From the NCBI GenBank assembly GCA_949282835.1, contig CASDQU010000074.1, positions 1-50,550 on the forward strand: a stretch of 50,550 nt of DNA. The letters run 5' to 3'. Below the pieces are notes generated by a model. The model was not told where the DNA came from and made no database searches. It was given only the letters and a program-made list of their open reading frames with translations. The position numbers were made by a program, and so were the translations under genes. Below are positions 8,018-17,109 of the stretch, one piece after another. Each line of letters opens with the position of its first letter. Within the stretch, counting starts at the first letter, position 1. Origin of the DNA: an uncultured Bacillota bacterium. GTDB lineage: Bacteria > Bacillota > Clostridia > Christensenellales > UBA1242.

Positions 8018-8824
8018 ATGAATAAATTTCTTTTCATAATCCAGCTATTGTTAAAAGCATTTTTGATTTTCTTGATAGCCTTTGTATGGCTAAGGTTTTT
8101 CTTAGATAAACTATGGCTTGCGATTGTAATTTCATCGGCTGTTACAATAATAATTTTACTACTCTCTCTTGCAGTGAAAAGCAAGAATAATCAAAAGAAA
8201 TATTTAAAACAAAAAGAGAAGGAAAACGCTATAGATATGTTTTTTTCATTGGCAAACGACAAAAATTATCTAACCTTTTTTGAAAACCTTGCAAAAATAA
8301 GACATCAAAATGCTTCAAAGAAAAAATCATATATTTTAATTACCCACTTTGATCAATCAAAAACAATTCTATATCCCATTCTTAAATTCAAACTTTTAAC
8401 TCTTGATGATATTAATTTAGCTTTTATAAATTGCAAAAAAGAAAAGGCTCAAAAGCTTGTAATTTGCTGCAATGACTATGAAAAAGAATTGATATCCTCT
8501 ATAAAAAGTTTCCCTATAGAAATATTAATCCTTGATAAATTTGACAGTTATTTGATGTTATATAAAGAGTATGAATTTTATCCAGAAATTACTATTAAAT
8601 CAGTAAAAGAAAGAAAAATGACATTTAAAGAACTTTTAGCATATGCGTTTAATCGATCAAGAACAAAAGGATATCTAATTGCCGCCTTCTTTATATTTTT
8701 AACGAGTTTTTTTGTCCAAATAAATATATATTATTGTATCTTTTCCTCTTTGCTTTTACTACTAGCTTTAATATCATATATCAATCCTAAATATAATTCT
8801 TTCGCAAAAAAAGAGCTTTTGTAA
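8018..8824 (+). CDS. Unknown four-helix membrane protein with a cytoplasmic alpha/beta domain
   Basis: A 268-residue protein that is alone on the plus strand between two minus-strand runs. Two membrane helices lie at about 3-28 and 30-53 and two at about 218-237 and 240-258. The domain between them (about 95-195) alternates strands and helices and resembles the late part of Mrr/PD-(D/E)XK folds (LVICCNDYEKELISSIK then EILILDKFDSYLML). I do not see a convincing D-ExK active site, so this likeness may mean only a shared fold. No good Shine-Dalgarno sequence precedes the ATG. It ends in its own terminator. Confidence 0.6.
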   Translation: MNKFLFIIQLLLKAFLIFLIAFVWLRFFLDKLWLAIVISSAVTIIILLLSLAVKSKNNQKKYLKQKEKENAIDMFFSLANDKNYLTFFENLAKIRHQNASKKKSYILITHFDQSKTILYPILKFKLLTLDDINLAFINCKKEKAQKLVICCNDYEKELISSIKSFPIEILILDKFDSYLMLYKEYEFYPEITIKSVKERKMTFKELLAYAFNRSRTKGYLIAAFFIFLTSFFVQINIYYCIFSSLLLLLALISYINPKYNSFAKKELL

Positions 8825-8831
8825 CTGTAAT

Positions 8832-8863
8832 AAAAGAGAACATCTGTTTAAATGCTCTCTTTT
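8832..8863. terminator. Bidirectional terminator between convergent genes
   Basis: AAAAGAGA (8832-8839) and TCTCTTTT (8856-8863) form an 8-bp stem, extended by CAT/ATG pairing inside. It lies between the plus-strand membrane protein and the minus-strand yhbY. Confidence 0.75.
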
Positions 8864-8925
8864 GCTTTTATCATTAAGTACAAAATATGCTATTTTACAA
8901 AACAAAAAAACTATATATTGTATAA

Positions 8926-9222
8926 TCAGATTAATTCAATATGTTTAAAGTCTTTTTTTGAGGAGCGTTTATAGATAATTAATACACTACCTATAACCTG
9001 CACAGGTTCACACTTTAAAGTTTGACAGATAGTCGCCATAACTTCTTTAACTGGTATCGGACAATTTTTTAAAACCTTTATTTTTATAAGTTCGCGCGCT
9101 TCAAGTAGAGCATCAATAGTTTGATAAGAATTATCAGACAAACCATCTTTGCCTATCTGCATTACAGGCTCAAGCGCATTACCAAGTCCTCTTAGACATG
9201 CCCTTTGTTTAGTTGTAATCAT
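8926..9222 (-). CDS. yhbY: YhbY-type CRM-domain RNA-binding protein
   Basis: A 98-residue protein made of a single CRM domain, which binds 50S ribosomal precursors in bacteria. KQRACLRGLGNALEPVMQIGKDGLS followed later by ELIKIKVLKN matches the family start and core, and the expected GxxG-like loop is LRGLGN. The ATG at 9222 is chosen because AAGGAG lies 8 bases upstream; an in-frame start at 9249 would overlap obg and has no ribosome site. It follows obg by 10 bp, a pairing common in Firmicutes and fitting ribosome assembly. Confidence 0.92.
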   Translation of the reverse strand: MITTKQRACLRGLGNALEPVMQIGKDGLSDNSYQTIDALLEARELIKIKVLKNCPIPVKEVMATICQTLKCEPVQVIGSVLIIYKRSSKKDFKHIELI

Positions 9223-9232
9223 AATATTCTCC

Positions 9233-10501
9233 TTATTCGCTATATTCAAATATAATATCTTTAATTTTAACTATTCCACCATTTTTAAGTCCGCGCGATT
9301 TAAGCATATCTATTATTCCCATCTCTTGAAGGCGATTTTGAAAATAGGCAAAAGATCTATTATCAGACAAAACCACCCCTCTAATAAAGTTATCAATTTT
9401 GCCTCCGCTTAAAATGAATGCCCCCTCATCATCACGAGTAATACTTATAGAGTCGATATCTTTTTTATCAAAATCAAACTCTTCAATCTCAATAGGCGGC
9501 TTCTTAGGTAATTTACTTAATTTTTCTAGTGTTAATTTTTTCAAATTTTCAATACCACTAAAGGTGGCAGAAGAAATCACAATAAACTCTTTTTTTGCTA
9601 CTTCATTAAATTTCTTTAATCTTTCTTCTAGTGTCTGCTCATCAATTAAATCAGACTTGGTAAATACTACTATTTGAGGTGTTTGAGCTAAATTTTTGTT
9701 ATAATTTTCAAGCTCCTTATTTATCACATTATAATCTTCAATAAAATCTCTTCCATCACTTTGAGATATGTCCACTAAATGCAAAATCAACCGAACACGC
9801 TCAACATGTCTTAAAAAATAATGACCAAGCCCTTGTCCTTCGCTCGCCCCTTCAATTAATCCTGGAATATCGGCAACTACAAAAGTTTGTCCATAAACTT
9901 CACAAACCCCCAAATTAGGATGAATAGTTGTGAAAGGATAATTTGCAATCTTAGGATTGGCATTTGAAATAGTAGCAAGTAAAGTGGATTTCCCTGCATT
10001 TGGAAAACCTACCAAACCTACATCTGCTATTGTTTTTAACTCTAAAATAACCTCTCTTAACTTTGTAATTTCTCCCGTTTGAGAATAATGAGGAGCTTGT
10101 TTAATAGAAGATTTATAATAGGCATTTCCATGTCCCCCTTTGCCACCACGCAAAGCGATAAATTCATCATCTTCTTTACATAAGTCTGCAATAACTTTGC
10201 CTGTTTCATTGTCATAAATTACCGTACCTAAAGGCACTTTAATTACAACATCCTTTCCATTAGCTCCACTTTTAAGCCTCTTGCCGCCATCTCCACCATT
10301 ATCAGCCACAAATTTTTTATGATATTTAAAATCAAATAAAGTATTTATATTTTTGTCTACTTTAAAAATTATATCTCCGCCTTTACCGCCTTCACCTCCG
10401 TCAGGCCCGCCTTTAGCGGTCATTGCATTGCGCAAAAAAGAGGCAGAACCCTTACCACCATCTCCAGCTTTTATCATGATTTTAACTCTGTCTAAAAACA
10501 T
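9233..10501 (-). CDS. obg: GTPase Obg/CgtA, 50S assembly factor
   Basis: A 422-residue Obg GTPase. The Gly-rich N-terminal Obg fold (GGDGGKGSASFLRN-like repeats to about residue 158) is followed by a G domain with GFPNAGKST (G1), YPFTT (G2), DIPGLIEGA (G3) and FTKSDL (G4). A C-terminal OCT domain (about 340-420) is present. Obg takes part in 50S maturation and ppGpp signalling, and in Bacillus also in sporulation. ATG at 10501 is preferred over an upstream TTG at 10513 because GAGGTG sits at 10511-10506 and homologues start with MF(L/V)D. It lies 17 bp after nth. Confidence 0.96.
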   Translation of the reverse strand: MFLDRVKIMIKAGDGGKGSASFLRNAMTAKGGPDGGEGGKGGDIIFKVDKNINTLFDFKYHKKFVADNGGDGGKRLKSGANGKDVVIKVPLGTVIYDNETGKVIADLCKEDDEFIALRGGKGGHGNAYYKSSIKQAPHYSQTGEITKLREVILELKTIADVGLVGFPNAGKSTLLATISNANPKIANYPFTTIHPNLGVCEVYGQTFVVADIPGLIEGASEGQGLGHYFLRHVERVRLILHLVDISQSDGRDFIEDYNVINKELENYNKNLAQTPQIVVFTKSDLIDEQTLEERLKKFNEVAKKEFIVISSATFSGIENLKKLTLEKLSKLPKKPPIEIEEFDFDKKDIDSISITRDDEGAFILSGGKIDNFIRGVVLSDNRSFAYFQNRLQEMGIIDMLKSRGLKNGGIVKIKDIIFEYSE

Positions 10502-10518
10502 TGCGCACCTCAATTATA

Positions 10519-11157
10519 CTATATATTGTGGCTATGTTGTGAATAATAGCTACAAATTTTCTTAAATGGACAATCTTGACATTGCGGTTTTTGAGCTTTA
10601 CATATATATCTACCAAAAAGCACCATTTGTAAATGCAATTTCCCCCACTTAGATTTATCAAAAGTTTTCATAAGCATTAGTTCACATTTATAGGGGTCGT
10701 CAGTTTGAACAAGTGCCAGTCTATTTGAAACTCGCAAGACATGGGTATCAACTGCTATCGCATCTCCGCCAAACGCTTCACTGTAGACTACATTAGCCGT
10801 TTTCCGCCCAACCCCTGCTAAAGTCTGCATTTGCTCTAAATTTTTAGGTATTTCTCCATTGAATTTCTCTACCAAATCTTTACTCATTGATAAGATGTTT
10901 TTAGCTTTATTATGGTAAAAACCGCAAGAATGAATTTTCCCTTCCAGCTCTTCTTGTGTTAAAGTGAGCATTTTTTGCGGTGTATTATATTTCTTAAACA
11001 ATTCTCCCACTACCATATTTACTCTTTTATCAGTACATTGAGCAGAAAGTATAACCGCAACTAAAAGTTCATAATTATTTTTATAATTTAACTCGCATTT
11101 TGGATTTGGAAACAGCTTATCAAGCCCATCCTCAATTTCTTTTGTTTTTATAGCCAT
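10519..11157 (-). CDS. nth: Endonuclease III, base-excision repair glycosylase/lyase
   Basis: A 212-residue Nth. The helix-hairpin-helix LAGVGRKTANVV carries the catalytic Lys, the catalytic Asp is in VDTHVLRVSNRL, and the [4Fe-4S] cluster Cys pattern C-X6-C-X2-C-X5-C lies near the C-terminus (CKAQKPQCQDCPFKKIC). It removes oxidised pyrimidines from DNA and cleaves the abasic site. The start is 2 bp from the lysS stop, so nth is translated from the lysS transcript. Confidence 0.95.
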   Translation of the reverse strand: MAIKTKEIEDGLDKLFPNPKCELNYKNNYELLVAVILSAQCTDKRVNMVVGELFKKYNTPQKMLTLTQEELEGKIHSCGFYHNKAKNILSMSKDLVEKFNGEIPKNLEQMQTLAGVGRKTANVVYSEAFGGDAIAVDTHVLRVSNRLALVQTDDPYKCELMLMKTFDKSKWGKLHLQMVLFGRYICKAQKPQCQDCPFKKICSYYSQHSHNI

Positions 11158-11159
11158 AC

Positions 11160-12623
11160 TTACCTCATTAGAGGGAACAAAACTGTATCTCTAATATTTG
11201 GAAGATCAAAAATAAACTGTACAAAACGATCAATTCCAAAACCAAGACCAGAAATAGGTGGCATACCATGCTCCATGGCTAGCAAGAAATCTTCATCTAC
11301 ATCCATAGTTTCATCGTCACCCATTGCTTTTTCAAGTAATTGCTTTTCAAGGAGTTCACGCTGCACTATTGGATCTACCAGCTCTGAATAAGCCTTAACA
11401 AGCTCTGCTCCACCTGCAACAATTTGGAAAACATCAATTATTCTCTCATCTTTATCATTGCGTCTTGCAAGAGGAATAAGCTGAGCTGGATAATTATAGA
11501 TAATAGTTGGATTAACTATTCCTTCGCGAATTTTGCGCTTGTAAATATAATCAATTAAAGTCCTAATAGATTTACATTCTTCAAGTTCACCATAGCCGTA
11601 TAATCCATTTTTTACAACCTTATCTTTAAAAGAATTTAAATCTGTTTCTGATAAGAAATCAAATCCTAAAATTTCTCTCATTTTTTCTACATAGTTTATT
11701 CTTGGCCAATCACTATCAAATTCGATGGTATTACCTTGGTATAACACCTGTGTTGTTCCAAGACATGATTTCAAAAGTTTAATTATCATATCATGGAAAA
11801 ACTTAATATTATCTTCATAATTCCAATAACTTGCATACCATTCTATTTGAGTAAATTCTTGCAAATGAGAAGGATCCATTCCTTCATTTCTAAAATCTTT
11901 GCCAAGTTCAAACACTCTATCAAAACCGGCACAAATGCACTGTTTAAGCCATGTTTCTTTGGCAATTCGCAAGTTGCATTCAATATTTAATGCGTTATGA
12001 TGAGTAAAGAAAGGTTTTGCACTTGCTCCCGACACACTTGTCTGTAAAACTGGAGTCTCAACCTCTAAAAATCCATTATCTTCAAGATATCGCCTTATAA
12101 ATGACTCAATTTTGCTTCGCGTCAAAAAAACTTGTCTTGACTTTTCGTTAGTGATAAGATCAAGATATCTTTGCCTATAAATAGTTTCTGTATCGCTAAG
12201 CCCATGAAATTTTTCTGGTAATGGACGGAGAGATTTTGAAAGTAAAACAACTTTTTCAGCTCTTACTGTGACTTCACCCGTTTGGGTAACATAAACTTCA
12301 CCCTCCACTCCTACAAAATCGGCTATATCAATCATCTTTTTGTAAAAATCATAAGCATTTTCATCAAGTTCATTTCTGCCAACAGATACTTGGATTTTTC
12401 CACCAAAATCTCTAATTTGAATAAATCCAAATTTGCCCATAACCCGCTTAAAAACAATTCTACCAGCAACCTTGACCTTCTCTCCAACCTTGTCTCTAGC
12501 TTCGCTAATAGTGCAAGTCCTTTCAAATTTCTCTTTATAAGGAATTTCGCCCATAGCTTTTAAATCTTCAATTTTCTTTCTTCTTATATCGACTTCATTA
12601 GATAAAATTTGTGTTTCTGCCAT
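11160..12623 (-). CDS. lysS: Lysyl-tRNA synthetase, class II
   Basis: A 487-residue class II LysRS with an N-terminal OB-fold anticodon domain (KVAGRIVFKRVMGKFGFIQIRD, about 49-70). The class II motifs are FLEVETPVLQ (motif 1), FRNEGMDPSHLQEFTQIEWY (motif 2) and GLGFGIDRFVQFIFD (motif 3). It charges tRNA-Lys in the cytoplasm. The GGAG ribosome site and a promoter lie within 50 bp upstream. There is no space for a T-box leader, so control by uncharged tRNA is unlikely. Confidence 0.97.
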   Translation of the reverse strand: MAETQILSNEVDIRRKKIEDLKAMGEIPYKEKFERTCTISEARDKVGEKVKVAGRIVFKRVMGKFGFIQIRDFGGKIQVSVGRNELDENAYDFYKKMIDIADFVGVEGEVYVTQTGEVTVRAEKVVLLSKSLRPLPEKFHGLSDTETIYRQRYLDLITNEKSRQVFLTRSKIESFIRRYLEDNGFLEVETPVLQTSVSGASAKPFFTHHNALNIECNLRIAKETWLKQCICAGFDRVFELGKDFRNEGMDPSHLQEFTQIEWYASYWNYEDNIKFFHDMIIKLLKSCLGTTQVLYQGNTIEFDSDWPRINYVEKMREILGFDFLSETDLNSFKDKVVKNGLYGYGELEECKSIRTLIDYIYKRKIREGIVNPTIIYNYPAQLIPLARRNDKDERIIDVFQIVAGGAELVKAYSELVDPIVQRELLEKQLLEKAMGDDETMDVDEDFLLAMEHGMPPISGLGFGIDRFVQFIFDLPNIRDTVLFPLMR

Positions 12624-12639
12624 AAATAATTATTCTCCT

Positions 12640-12668
12640 ATATAATTTTAACACCTCATTTTTCTCAA
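12640..12668 (-). promoter_or_regulatory. Sigma-A promoter of the lysS-nth operon
   Basis: On the minus strand TTGAGA (12668-12663) and TTATAT (12645-12640) are 17 bp apart. The -35 box sits directly after the terminator of the preceding gene. Confidence 0.55.
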
Positions 12669-12677
12669 TAAAAAAGA

Positions 12678-12704
12678 GATATAACTTATCTAATTTAAGT
12701 TATC
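12678..12704 (-). terminator. Terminator of the lytic transglycosylase gene
   Basis: In the minus direction GATAACTT and AAGTTATATC pair around an AT-rich loop, and TCTTTTTT follows. One bulged base is needed in the stem. Confidence 0.55.
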
Positions 12705-12725
12705 ATAATTTGCAAAATAAGTCAA

Positions 12726-13265
12726 TTATTTATATCTATTTTTGTAATAATTATAATTTTTATAAACTCTATTAATATAGTTTTTCGTTTCCTTAAAAGG
12801 TATTTTATCTAACCTTTTCCCATCTGAAGAAAATTCGCCATTTTTAAGCCACTGTCGAACATTTCCCAGACCAGCATTATAAGCACAAATAGCGGTTTTT
12901 TCATCATCAAACTGTGAAATTAAATATGAAATATAATAACTACCAAGTTTAATATTGTACTCGCCATCATATAGCATTTCTTCACTATATTGCTCATTGA
13001 TTTTACTAGCAATCCACTTTGCAGTAGATGGCATAAGTTGCATAATACCTACTGCACCCTTACTTGAGCATGCTCTTTCATTAAAATTACTCTCTGTATT
13101 TGCAATAGAAGCTATTAGCGCTGCATCAACTTGATATTCTAGTGAGTATTCATAAATTTCCTCTTTATATTTCATAGGATAAAAATAGGCATAAAAGCAG
13201 CCCACTAAATAAGTTAAAATAATAGCACAAACAACTAAACTAAAAATAGAAAAGAAAGCCCTCAT
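12726..13265 (-). CDS. Membrane-anchored lytic transglycosylase (SLT family)
   Basis: A 179-residue protein with one N-terminal membrane helix (about 5-28) and an extracellular lysozyme-like domain. The catalytic Glu is in IASIANTESNFNE, followed by the family signature SSKGAVGIMQLMPSTA and the distal AICAYNAGLGNVRQWL. It cleaves the glycan strands of peptidoglycan, leaving 1,6-anhydro-MurNAc ends. The length and anchor match the Slt70 C-terminal type proteins common in sporulating Firmicutes; whether it acts in growth or sporulation cannot be told. It stands alone with its own terminator. Confidence 0.9.
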   Translation of the reverse strand: MRAFFSIFSLVVCAIILTYLVGCFYAYFYPMKYKEEIYEYSLEYQVDAALIASIANTESNFNERACSSKGAVGIMQLMPSTAKWIASKINEQYSEEMLYDGEYNIKLGSYYISYLISQFDDEKTAICAYNAGLGNVRQWLKNGEFSSDGKRLDKIPFKETKNYINRVYKNYNYYKNRYK

Positions 13266-13327
13266 GCTTTTATTTTATTAAATATTATAATAAAAATACA
13301 TTTCGCAAGCTTGTTAATTTAACATTA

Positions 13328-13585
13328 TTAAATTCTTTGAAAAATATAATTAAAGCCTTGTTTGGTAATTTTAAAAAATCCATAAAAAGAATAAAAAGGC
13401 TTTGTTTGTAAAAAAGATTGAGCAATAGATAGATTACCCTCATTAAACTTCACACTTATTCCACATGCCTGACCCGCTTCTTTAGGTGTGTTTATAATTT
13501 GGGCAGGCAATCTTTTTGATTTAAACATATTGAAAAAATATAAAGTTTCATTTCGTGATTTAAAAACCGCTAAAATATAATGCAT
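13328..13585 (-). CDS. DUF3343 putative Se/S-carrier-like protein
   Basis: An 85-residue protein of the DUF3343 (Se_S_carrier) type. It starts with a strand followed by a helix (MHYILAVFKSRNETLYFFNMF), and has the conserved Cys in the CGISV segment near residue 41. These proteins are thought to relay selenium or sulfur and often lie near cysteine desulfurase-type enzymes. Here the gene is divergent from exactly such an enzyme with 67 bp between the two start codons. A GGAGGG ribosome site precedes the ATG. The family call is from motif layout; the relay function is inferred from context. Confidence 0.7.
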   Translation of the reverse strand: MHYILAVFKSRNETLYFFNMFKSKRLPAQIINTPKEAGQACGISVKFNEGNLSIAQSFLQTKPFYSFYGFFKITKQGFNYIFQRI

Positions 13586-13652
13586 ACTTCCCTCCTATAT
13601 GCACAAAAACCCCTCTATTGCACTATATTGTAAATATAAAGGAAAGTTTACT

Positions 13653-14804
13653 ATGATTTATTTAGATAATAGTGCCACCACTTATATTAAACCAAAAGAG
13701 GTTTTAAAGGCTGTAAACGACAGCTTAATTCACTATAGCGCAAATCCTGGCAGAAGTGGACATCAAGCAAGTATAAAAACAGCCCTTCAAATAGAAGAAA
13801 CAAGAGAAAATCTAGCTAAACATTTCAATATATCTTCACCAGAGCGTGTTATTTTCACTCATAATTGCACGCAAGCTTTAAACCTTGCAATACTAGGCTC
13901 TGCAAAACAAGATGGTCATGTCATATGCACTGAAAATGAACATAATTCAGTTTTACGGCCTCTTCAATATCTGAAAGATAAGAACATTATCGATTATAGC
14001 ATAGCATATCAAGAAAATTCTATAGGAATAACACTTCAAGACATAAAAAAACTTATAAGACCTAACACATACATGATTATTTGCAATCATATTTCAAATG
14101 TTAATGGAGATATCGCTAGTATAAAAGAAATTGGAGACTTTTGTTATAAAAATAAAATTATATTTCTCGTTGATGGAGCACAAAGTTGTGGACATATAAA
14201 AATAGATATGCAAGAAAATCATATTGATTATTTATCTGTAGCTGGTCATAAAGGATTTTATGCTCCTCAAAGCATTGGTGCTTTAATTATGAATGACAAA
14301 TATTCTCCTTCACCAATAATCTTTGGAGGCACTGGAACAAACAGTCTTGAGCTTTTTCAACCTGACATATTTCCTGAAAGACTAGAAAGCGGCACCATCT
14401 CAACGCCATTAATTTTAGGCTTAAACGCAGGATTGGAATTTGTAAAAAATAATTTTAACGAAATTAAAAATAAAATTGATGACCTGACAACATATCTTAA
14501 TTTTGAGCTCAATAAACTTGACGTTACTTGTTATACCGACCCTGAAAATAGTTTTGGTGTTGTGGCCTTTAATATTGATAATCTTGACTCAAACGAAGTA
14601 GCCACAATTCTTAATGAAAGATATAATATTTGTGTAAGAGGCGGATACCACTGCGCCCCAATTAAACATAAGGCTTTAGGTACTACCGCTCAAGGCGCTG
14701 TAAGAGCTTCTATTTCCTATTTTAATACCTTTAGCGAAATGCAGCGCTTAATTTACGCAATAAAACACATTAAACAAAATTATAATAAATATCAAAAACA
14801 CTAA
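13653..14804 (+). CDS. Cysteine desulfurase-family PLP enzyme (SufS/EF2568-like)
   Basis: A 383-residue class V aminotransferase-fold protein that would remove S or Se from (seleno)cysteine. The start MIYLDNSATT, the PLP-lysine segment SVAGHKGFYAP and the Cys-loop VRGGYHCAP match the cysteine desulfurase family related to EF2568, not classical IscS. ATG at 13653 is chosen because GGAAAG lies 6 bases upstream; the in-frame ATG at 13599 adds 18 residues not seen in the family. It is divergent from a DUF3343 Se/S-carrier-like gene, suggesting they act together. No selD or iscU-type scaffold is visible here. Confidence 0.88.
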   Translation: MIYLDNSATTYIKPKEVLKAVNDSLIHYSANPGRSGHQASIKTALQIEETRENLAKHFNISSPERVIFTHNCTQALNLAILGSAKQDGHVICTENEHNSVLRPLQYLKDKNIIDYSIAYQENSIGITLQDIKKLIRPNTYMIICNHISNVNGDIASIKEIGDFCYKNKIIFLVDGAQSCGHIKIDMQENHIDYLSVAGHKGFYAPQSIGALIMNDKYSPSPIIFGGTGTNSLELFQPDIFPERLESGTISTPLILGLNAGLEFVKNNFNEIKNKIDDLTTYLNFELNKLDVTCYTDPENSFGVVAFNIDNLDSNEVATILNERYNICVRGGYHCAPIKHKALGTTAQGAVRASISYFNTFSEMQRLIYAIKHIKQNYNKYQKH

Positions 14805-14883
14805 TTAATTACACTAATAGATAAAATATAAAGACAGTAAAACTAATTATATTTATATAACATAATAGCCTAAATTATTATAA

Positions 14884-14916
14884 AAAACACTAGTATGCAA
14901 GACATACTAGTGTTTT
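14884..14916. terminator. Bidirectional terminator between the desulfurase gene and pnp
   Basis: A perfect 14-bp inverted repeat, AAAACACTAGTATG and CATACTAGTGTTTT with the loop CAAGA, stands between two convergent genes. Confidence 0.9.
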
Positions 14917-14931
14917 GTTATTTCTATTATA

Positions 14932-17040
14932 TTATTCTTCAGGAGTTGTTTCTTTTGGTAAAATTCTCTTTAAATCAATTCTACCTTTATCATCTATTTT
15001 AATAACTTCAACTTCAATGATATCTCCAATTTTAACTGCATCTTCAACTTTAGCTACCCTCTTGTTAGAAAGTTTTGAAATGTGTATCATTCCTTCTTTG
15101 TTGCCTGCAAATTCAACAAAAGCTCCAAAATTCATAATTCTAACAACTTTAGCATCATAGACATCGCCCACCTCGACATCTTCTACAATTCCAAGAATTA
15201 TTTTCTTAGCTTTTTCAGCATTTTCCAAATCTTGAGAAGCAATGAATACCTGTCCGTCATCATTGATATCAATCTTAACGCCTGTCTCGTCTATAATCTT
15301 GTTTATTGTTTTGCCACCAGAGCCAATTACATCTTTAATCTTATCAGGGTCAATATTGAATGTGATAATCTTTGGAGCATATTTAGAAAGCGTAGGTCTA
15401 GGTTCTTTGATTTCGCTTAATAGCTTGTCCATTATAAACATACGACCTTCTCTAGCCTGTTTTAAAGCTGTAGTGAGTATTGCTTTATCAATACCTTTAA
15501 TTTTAATGTCCATCTGAATAGCTGTTACACCCTTTTCTGTACCTGTAACTTTGAAATCCATATCACCTAAGAAATCTTCTAGTCCTTGAATATCACTTAA
15601 TACAGCAACTTTTCCCGTTGTATCATCTTTAATAAGCCCCATAGCAATTCCTGCTACCGGTCTTTTAATAGGAACACCGCCATCCATTAAAGCAAGTGTT
15701 GAACCACATACCGAAGCCATTGACGATGAGCCATTTGAAGAAAGCACTTCTGATACAAGTCTTAAAGCATATGGAAATTCTTCTTCAGTTGGAATGACAG
15801 GCTCTAATGCGCGTTCTGCCAAAGCTCCATGCCCTATTTCACGCCTTCCTGGTACTTTAATTCCTCTTGCTTCTCCTGTTGCATAAGCTGGCATGTTATA
15901 ATGGTGAACATATCTGTTTACCTCTTCGTCATCAAGCCCGTCAAGTTTTTGCATGTCTGATACAGTACCTAGAGTAAGTGAGGTTAAAACTTGGGTCTGG
16001 CCTCTTGTAAAGATTGCACTTCCATGCGCTCTTGGTAATATACCTGTTTCACACCAAATAGGACGAATTTCAGTAAGTTTTCTTCCATCAGGTCTAACGC
16101 CTTCATTTAATATCTTTGCTCTAACCTTCTCCTTAGTCATTTTATATAAAACTTCACCTATAGCTTTTTCAGACTCAGGGAAAATTTCGGCAAAATGCTC
16201 TTTTGTCTCTTTGTCAACTTCATCTTGACGAGATTGTCTTTCATGCCTATCAAAAGTATCCAGCGCATGGTCAAGTAATTTATCAGCATATTCTCTTACA
16301 GCAGTATTAATCTCTTCTGGAACAATATCATAAATTAAATTTGCGTTGACTGGTTTTCCTATTTCAGCTTTAACTTCTTTTTGGAAAGCAACAATCTTTT
16401 TAATTTCCTCATGTGCAAACATTATAGCGTCTAACATGGTCTCTTCTGGAACTTCTTTTGCTCCTGCCTCCACCATAAGTACCGCCTCATCAGTCCCTGC
16501 AACTGTCAAATGAATAAGAGATTTTTCTCTTTCATCTGCATTTGGATTGATAATAAATTTACCATCAACAAGCCCAACTTGAACTGAACCGGTAGGTCCC
16601 ATAAAAGGTATGTCTGATATTGTCAAAGCAAAACTTGAGCCAAGCATTGCAAGTGGTTCAGGCGCAACATCAGGGTCTACCGATAAAGCGGTAGCAATTA
16701 CACATACATCGTGATAAAAACCTTTTGGAAATAGCGGTCTTAAAGGTCTATCAATCAATCTTGAAGTAAGAATGGCTTTATCTGAAGGTTTGCCCTCTCT
16801 CTTTTTAAAACCTCCTGGAATTTTGCCCACCGAATACATCTTCTCTTCAAAATCTACTTGAAGAGGAAAGAAATCTATTCCTGGTCTTGGCTGTTTAGAC
16901 ATGGTTACATTTACCATAACAACCGTTTCTCCACATCTAACAAGACAGCTTCCATTAGATTGTTCGCAAAGTCTGCCAGTTTCAAAACTAACTTCTTTGC
17001 CGCCTATATTCAATTTAAAAATCTTTGCATCTTCTTTCAT
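14932..17040 (-). CDS. pnp: Polynucleotide phosphorylase
   Basis: A 702-residue PNPase. Two RNase PH-like domains (about 1-220 and 310-545) are joined by a helical linker. The second carries the catalytic core GSSSMASVCGSTLALMD and SDIQGLEDFLGDMDFK. A KH domain (IGSGGKTINKIIDETG, about 555-615) and an S1 domain (GDVYDAKVVRIMNFGAFVEF, about 620-690) follow. It degrades RNA 3' to 5' with phosphate and joins the RNA degradosome. An SD lies ahead of the ATG. It is downstream of rpsO behind a hairpin terminator, the classical rpsO-pnp arrangement, so pnp is probably read through the terminator or from a promoter within the 69-bp gap. Confidence 0.97.
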   Translation of the reverse strand: MKEDAKIFKLNIGGKEVSFETGRLCEQSNGSCLVRCGETVVMVNVTMSKQPRPGIDFFPLQVDFEEKMYSVGKIPGGFKKREGKPSDKAILTSRLIDRPLRPLFPKGFYHDVCVIATALSVDPDVAPEPLAMLGSSFALTISDIPFMGPTGSVQVGLVDGKFIINPNADEREKSLIHLTVAGTDEAVLMVEAGAKEVPEETMLDAIMFAHEEIKKIVAFQKEVKAEIGKPVNANLIYDIVPEEINTAVREYADKLLDHALDTFDRHERQSRQDEVDKETKEHFAEIFPESEKAIGEVLYKMTKEKVRAKILNEGVRPDGRKLTEIRPIWCETGILPRAHGSAIFTRGQTQVLTSLTLGTVSDMQKLDGLDDEEVNRYVHHYNMPAYATGEARGIKVPGRREIGHGALAERALEPVIPTEEEFPYALRLVSEVLSSNGSSSMASVCGSTLALMDGGVPIKRPVAGIAMGLIKDDTTGKVAVLSDIQGLEDFLGDMDFKVTGTEKGVTAIQMDIKIKGIDKAILTTALKQAREGRMFIMDKLLSEIKEPRPTLSKYAPKIITFNIDPDKIKDVIGSGGKTINKIIDETGVKIDINDDGQVFIASQDLENAEKAKKIILGIVEDVEVGDVYDAKVVRIMNFGAFVEFAGNKEGMIHISKLSNKRVAKVEDAVKIGDIIEVEVIKIDDKGRIDLKRILPKETTPEE

Positions 17041-17072
17041 AAATTACTCCTTACTTAACCTTTATTAAAAAA

Positions 17073-17094
17073 GGGAACAAAAAAACATGCTCCC
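17073..17094 (-). terminator. Hairpin terminator between rpsO and pnp
   Basis: In the minus direction GGGAGCA and TGTTCCC form a 7-bp stem (one G-T pair) followed by six T. Partial read-through would set the ratio of pnp to rpsO mRNA. Confidence 0.75.
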
Positions 17095-17109
17095 CCTATT
17101 AATTTAAAA

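Noticed and set aside
12624..12725. T-box leader in front of lysS
   Set aside because: The gap is only about 100 bp and contains the terminator of the previous gene and a simple promoter; there is no room for a T-box.
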